Below, piece after piece: positions 60,454-64,000 of a stretch of DNA of 64,000 bases. This DNA is from an uncultured Peptostreptococcaceae bacterium (lineage in GTDB: Bacteria > Bacillota > Clostridia > Tissierellales > Peptoniphilaceae). How positions within the stretch are numbered: position 1 is the first letter of the stretch; each line of letters opens with the position of its first letter. The notes below the pieces were generated by a model. It had not been told where the DNA came from. It made no database searches and saw only the letters and a program-made list of their open reading frames with translations. The position numbers and the translations under genes were made by a program. The stretch lies in NCBI GenBank assembly GCA_947283485.1, contig CAMYOU010000005.1, positions 1 through 64,000 of the forward strand. The letters are read 5' to 3'.

Positions 60454-62430
60454 CTATTCTTCCTCCTCGATAAATTCTTTGATGGTTTTCTTGAGCATTT
60501 TCTCCGCTTCGTCCATATTCATGCCGGAGATCTGCGTCGCCGCGCTCGTAAGATGTCCGCCTCCACCGAGACGCTCCATGATGAGTTGGACGCTGATTTT
60601 TCCGGCAGATCGTGCGGAGATGTGGATCTTGCCGAATGCTTTCGTGAGGACAAAACTTGCCTCTACGCCGCGAATATTGAGAAAATCATCCGCCGCTTCC
60701 GATGCGATGAGAACACTGTCCGACGTCTCCTGATCGATGCGGGAGATGGCGATTCTCTTCGATAGTATCTCGACATTTTGCATGGCTTCTGCTTTTGCCA
60801 TATAGGTGTCGATCCCGTCTTTGAAGAGATTCTTTACGCGCATGGAGTCCGCACCGGCTCTCTTGAGATACGATGCCGCCTCAAAGGTGCGCACACCCGT
60901 CTGATAGAAGAAATTCTTCGTGTCCATGACGATGCCCGCGAGGAGCGCGTCCGCCTCGGGCGCATTGATAAAGATCTTGTCGGAGATATATTTGAGAATT
61001 TCCGTCACGAGTTCGCAGGTCGAAGACGCATACGGCTCGAGATAGGTGATCGTCGGATTCTCGATGTATTCCGCACTTCTTCTGTGGTGATCGATGAGCA
61101 CAATCCGTTCCGTGCGCTCGAGGAGTTTCGGTTCCTCGGTCGAGCTTTGACGATGTGTGTCCACGACCACGACGAGCGAGGTCGGCGAAACGCGATCGAG
61201 GGCTTCTTTACAGGTGATAATGTGTTCACGGAAACCCTCTTCCTCCGTGATCAGTCGGTGATAGAGATTGTCAATCGAAGGATTCGAGGAATCGAGGACG
61301 ATATAACCCTCTTTCTTCCGTTCGCGTACCGTCGCAAGAATGCCGACCGCCGCGCCGAAAGCGTCGAGATCGCTGTTCTTATGTCCCATGATGAGAACTT
61401 CGGACGACTCGTCGATGAGTTGCCTCAGGGCATGCGCGATGACGCGCGATTTGACTTGATTACGTTTTTCCGTGGCTTTGGACGTGCCGCCGAAAAAGGC
61501 GAGCTTCTCGCCCTGTTTTGCCACCGCCTGATCGCCGCCGCGACCGAGCGCGATGTCGAGTGCCGTCTTCGCCGTACGGAAAACCTCGAGCGGGTTCGCG
61601 CCGTCCAGAGCAATGCCGATGGAGAGCGTCGGTTTCATATTCTTCACATCCGGAATTTCACGGACGGTCTCGAGAATCTGCATCTTCCCTTCCATCATTT
61701 CGCGTGCGTCGCGGGAATGGAAGATGAGGAGGAATTTGTCCGATTCGTATTGTCTCAAAATGCCGTTATGCGCACGGGTCTCCGCGGCGATGATCCGCGT
61801 GATGCGGCTAAGCACCATGGAGCGCGTGTCTTCGTCGACGACGGAGCGTACTTCGTCAAAATTATCGACGTCGACGAGCATGACAGCGAGTTTTTCATCT
61901 TCATAAGCCTTCCGAATCTTCTCGTCCGCCGTATTGTCGACCGCATAGACGAGGAGTTTCCGGTATACGCGGCTTGCGGGATCCGTGACACTGTTGACAT
62001 AGAATTCGTAGACGGTGTCATGAATCACGTGTTTCACGCGTTTGATCGTGCCGTCGCGCATCTCTGCAATCGGGAAGCCCGGCAAGACCTCTTCGATCGG
62101 CAAGCCGAGGAGCATGTCCTTTCCGGTCATCTCCGTAAAGAGCGTGTTGTACCACTCGATTTTGCCGTCGGCATCGACGATCATGAGGGCAAAAGGCATA
62201 TTGAAAACTGCATTTTGCGCCAACAAATCAAAGGTCTGATTGAGGTTTTCGATATGGTGGACTTCCGCGCGATATCTCCTCTTTTCATCGTAGAAGAGAT
62301 AAGCTCCGATCAGTACCGTCACGACCAGTCCGATATAGCCTGCACGCACATCTTTGACAAAGAGATAAGCGATAAAGGCGATGAGAACGGCAAGCATCGG
62401 TAGTTGAGTTTTGGTAAAAGAACGCTTCAT
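60454..62430 (-). CDS. gdpP: GdpP-type cyclic-di-AMP phosphodiesterase
   Basis: A 658-residue membrane enzyme that breaks down c-di-AMP. Two N-terminal helices, a PAS domain, a degenerate GGDEF domain (SDKFLLIF in place of GGDEF), and a DHH/DHHA1 unit follow in order. The catalytic motifs are GHKNSDLDAFG, VVVVDTHR, VLIDHHRRS and GGGHLTSAATQ. Its start overlaps the DUF2232 gene as ATGA. Levels of c-di-AMP affect wall and potassium homeostasis, in keeping with the many wall genes nearby. Confidence 0.96.
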   Translation of the reverse strand: MKRSFTKTQLPMLAVLIAFIAYLFVKDVRAGYIGLVVTVLIGAYLFYDEKRRYRAEVHHIENLNQTFDLLAQNAVFNMPFALMIVDADGKIEWYNTLFTEMTGKDMLLGLPIEEVLPGFPIAEMRDGTIKRVKHVIHDTVYEFYVNSVTDPASRVYRKLLVYAVDNTADEKIRKAYEDEKLAVMLVDVDNFDEVRSVVDEDTRSMVLSRITRIIAAETRAHNGILRQYESDKFLLIFHSRDAREMMEGKMQILETVREIPDVKNMKPTLSIGIALDGANPLEVFRTAKTALDIALGRGGDQAVAKQGEKLAFFGGTSKATEKRNQVKSRVIAHALRQLIDESSEVLIMGHKNSDLDAFGAAVGILATVRERKKEGYIVLDSSNPSIDNLYHRLITEEEGFREHIITCKEALDRVSPTSLVVVVDTHRQSSTEEPKLLERTERIVLIDHHRRSAEYIENPTITYLEPYASSTCELVTEILKYISDKIFINAPEADALLAGIVMDTKNFFYQTGVRTFEAASYLKRAGADSMRVKNLFKDGIDTYMAKAEAMQNVEILSKRIAISRIDQETSDSVLIASEAADDFLNIRGVEASFVLTKAFGKIHISARSAGKISVQLIMERLGGGGHLTSAATQISGMNMDEAEKMLKKTIKEFIEEEE

Positions 62431-63374
62431 CGAGCACTTCCTTTCGTTCCGCGTTCGCGGTCTTTTTTTCGAAAATCGAAGAGTAAGTCAATGAGTCCCG
62501 CAAATCCGTAAATCGGCCATGCTCTCAAGAAGAGAATAATGAGAATCGGCACGAGAATGCGGACGACTTTCCCGCTTTTTTTAGCGAGGAAATAATCAAA
62601 GACGGCAAGACCCTGAATCCCCAGAATGAAGTTGAAGATTAAGACGATATTGAGGATGAGTTCCTCCGAGTACGAATAACGGAGTGCGCGTAAGAGGAGC
62701 GTCGTAAGAAGGACGATGACAAGTCCCGCCGACGCCTTGCGATCGATCGTAAACTCTTGCAGTCGCGGCAAATTTTGATTGCCGATGGCGAGTTTTCGGA
62801 GGGCAATCCCCGTGATCCAGAGGGTCACGAACGCCATTCCGAAAGAGAGTGCCATGAGGATCCCCGGCATGGCGACGCGCACGTAGTCGATGGAACTCGA
62901 GAGCATCTCTTCCAACGCGCGGATCTGTTCCTCCGAGAGATTCCCCGCAATACCGCTTTGATACATTTCAAAAAGATGTTCGATATTGGACTTCACGGCA
63001 TCGAAGAGATTGACGCCGCTTTGTCGTTCCACATAATAGAAAAATCCGCCGAGAATGAGCGTGAACCCGAGCGTCCCGCCGAGGAGCATGTCTTCATATT
63101 TTCTGCGATGATGGAGCATCGTACAGAAAAAAAGTACCGCGAAGAGCCCCACGGGTGCAAGGAGAAGCATCGACGCCGCGCCGAGAAAATAGACGCCGAA
63201 CGCGCACGAGAGGACGAAACTTCCAAGGGAGAGTCCACGGCCGTAGCGATAGCCTAAAATGACCTGCGGGATAAAAAAGAAAAAGGCAAACATCGGGAAA
63301 ATCATCCCGCTTATGAGAATCGCAATCGCGATCAGTGTATCGATCAAAAAAGTACGTGTCTTATTCTGCTGCAT
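62427..63374 (-). CDS. DUF2232 (YybS-like) membrane protein
   Basis: A 315-residue protein with about eight hydrophobic helices. Family features are the early GYRYGRGLSLGSFV and the late FFLA/FDYFLAKKSGKVVRIL region. Conserved position directly before gdpP in Firmicutes supports the call. Function unknown; relatives have been proposed as S-component-like membrane proteins. GGAAGGAG precedes the ATG. Confidence 0.87.
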   Translation of the reverse strand: MQQNKTRTFLIDTLIAIAILISGMIFPMFAFFFFIPQVILGYRYGRGLSLGSFVLSCAFGVYFLGAASMLLLAPVGLFAVLFFCTMLHHRRKYEDMLLGGTLGFTLILGGFFYYVERQSGVNLFDAVKSNIEHLFEMYQSGIAGNLSEEQIRALEEMLSSSIDYVRVAMPGILMALSFGMAFVTLWITGIALRKLAIGNQNLPRLQEFTIDRKASAGLVIVLLTTLLLRALRYSYSEELILNIVLIFNFILGIQGLAVFDYFLAKKSGKVVRILVPILIILFLRAWPIYGFAGLIDLLFDFRKKDRERGTKGSAR

Positions 63375-63394
63375 AGTAACTCCTTCCTTTTTCT

Positions 63395-63400
63395 ATTATA
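63395..63400 (-). promoter_or_regulatory. Possible promoter for the DUF2232-gdpP-rplI operon
   Basis: Consensus TATAAT on the minus strand 20 nt before the start codon; only a T-rich, weak -35. The rpsR terminator just upstream makes a separate promoter plausible. Confidence 0.5.
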
Positions 63401-63494
63401 CCCTATCCCCGAGGTGGAAAAAACCCGCCGTACGCGGAAGAAATTTTTTGCGGTCCGTTTCTCTTTTCGAGTGTCTTTCCCTTGCACGACGATA

Positions 63495-63520
63495 TAAAAA
63501 AAGACCGTCGAAACGGTCCT
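63495..63520 (-). terminator. Terminator after rpsR
   Basis: Stem of 8 bp (one G-U pair) closed by a TTCG tetraloop on the minus strand and followed by a run of seven T. It separates ssb-rpsR from the downstream operon. Confidence 0.92.
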
Positions 63521-63524
63521 TTCC

Positions 63525-63749
63525 TTAGTCTGCAGAATACGGAAGCAATGCAACCTGACGCGCTCTCTTGATCGCTTGCGTGATCACGCGTTGGTGCTTT
63601 GCACATGCGCCCGTTGCGCGTCTCGGCAGAATCTTTCCTCTGTCGGACGTGAATTTTTTGAGTAGCGTTACATCTTTATAATCCAAGACTTTGTTCTTGT
63701 CTGCGCAGAAAATGCAGACTTTGCGTCTCGGACGAAATCTTCTTTGCAT
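63525..63749 (-). CDS. rpsR: 30S ribosomal protein S18
   Basis: A 74-residue basic ribosomal protein; RRKVCIFCADKNKVLDYKD and RGKILPRRATGACAKHQR are the family motifs. It keeps Cys12, Cys15 and later Cys and His residues of the zinc-binding form (start CxxC, then CAKH). GGAGG precedes the ATG. It follows ssb by 20 nt in the usual rpsF-ssb-rpsR order. Confidence 0.97.
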   Translation of the reverse strand: MQRRFRPRRKVCIFCADKNKVLDYKDVTLLKKFTSDRGKILPRRATGACAKHQRVITQAIKRARQVALLPYSAD

Positions 63750-63769
63750 TTTATTTCCTCCTTGTGAGA

Positions 63770-64000
63770 TTAGAACGGAAAGTCCTCTTCGGTCATTTCC
63801 GTAAAGTCATCGATCGGAGGGTCCAGATCAGGCGCACCGGTAGCGGGTCTTCTTGCCCCTTGTGCTTGATAGGGTTGACCTTGCGACGATTGCGAGCGCG
63901 TCTGCAAAAATTCGACACGACTTGCAACGACGTCCGTAGAATATCTCTTGGTGCCGTCCTGTGCAACGTAGTTCGAGGTCTGAATACGACCGGATACTGC
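63770..64000 (-). CDS. ssb: Single-stranded DNA-binding protein, C-terminal part (cut by window edge)
   Basis: The last 76 codons of ssb; the start lies beyond the right edge. The visible part includes the end of the OB fold (YVAQDGTKRYSTDVVASRVEF), a flexible linker rich in Gln, Gly and Pro, and the acidic tip ending DFPF, which is the docking peptide for replication and repair partners. Order ssb then rpsR is standard for Firmicutes; rpsF is expected just outside. Confidence 0.93.
   Translation of the reverse strand, partial: AVSGRIQTSNYVAQDGTKRYSTDVVASRVEFLQTRSQSSQGQPYQAQGARRPATGAPDLDPPIDDFTEMTEEDFPF

Noticed and set aside
60778..62403. Open frame of about 540 codons on the plus strand opposite gdpP
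   Set aside because: Antisense shadow of a clear DHH-domain gene; no start signal and no protein family seen.
1..64000. tRNA, rRNA, CRISPR, insertion sequences or prophage genes
   Set aside because: I looked for repeat arrays, transposase motifs, terminal inverted repeats and tRNA-like T-arm motifs and found none that hold up; nearly all sequence is taken by housekeeping genes. A tRNA scan program would be decisive for short RNA genes.

Overview
The window reads as a chromosomal segment of a Gram-positive anaerobe of the Firmicutes/Bacillota, with no sign of mobile DNA, CRISPR, rRNA or tRNA genes. Pointers are the gene order ssb-rpsR-yybS-gdpP-rplI-dnaB-dnaD-dnaI, the mraZ-rsmH-ftsL-pbp-mraY-murD-ftsW-murG-divIB-ftsZ-nrdR division cluster, an LtaS-type lipoteichoic acid synthase, strong GGAGG ribosome binding sites, and a nine-gene V-type ATPase operon in the order of the sodium ATPase of Enterococcus hirae. 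A member of the Tissierellia/Peptoniphilaceae is my best guess (inference, low confidence). Base composition looks about half G+C by eye; I did not compute it.

Layout. 1-8.6 kb: V-type ATPase operon, leftward. 8.6-10.4 kb: NUDIX, sirtuin and histidine phosphatase genes with ATGA overlaps. 10.4-13.4 kb: glpP antiterminator, glycerophosphodiesterase, HAD phosphatase and MgtC-like genes. 13.4-24.2 kb: nrdR and the division/cell wall cluster, which lacks ftsA, murC, murE and murF. 24.5-29.9 kb: seven-gene chain hflX-yigZ-nadE-yebC-DUF1461-deoC-lgt. 30.0-32.9 kb: a rightward class A penicillin-binding protein. 32.9-37.4 kb: a five-gene module made of an ABC exporter, a membrane-tethered HExxH protein and a two-component system, with operator-like repeats in front of it. 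37.6-40.1 kb: fba-tal-glpX. 40.2-44.3 kb: membrane J-domain protein, putative glycoside hydrolase, MurJ-like flippase. 44.5-46.4 kb: xpt and an FAD oxidoreductase. 46.5-48.4 kb: rightward LTA synthase. 48.5-54.7 kb: LemA, DUF2207, GNAT, dicarboxylate symporter, pantothenate kinase, aspartase. 54.9-55.8 kb: rightward thioredoxin-reductase-like flavoprotein without the redox CxxC. 55.9-64.0 kb: replication and ribosome cluster, ending inside ssb.

How it works together. Most of the window is envelope building (lipid II synthesis and flipping, septal and bifunctional PBPs, LTA, lipoprotein acylation) and division, plus DNA replication restart. Energy and nutrition genes suggest sodium bioenergetics (all five sodium ligands in the ATPase rotor), uptake and deamination of aspartate, and a lower glycolysis/gluconeogenesis operon. 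Only three genes lie on the plus strand, and each meets the leftward genes at strong hairpin terminators, so the minus strand is probably the leading strand. The best candidate for something undescribed is the 32.9-37.4 kb module, whose response regulator probably controls its own operon through a tandem 11-bp repeat at 37459-37480.
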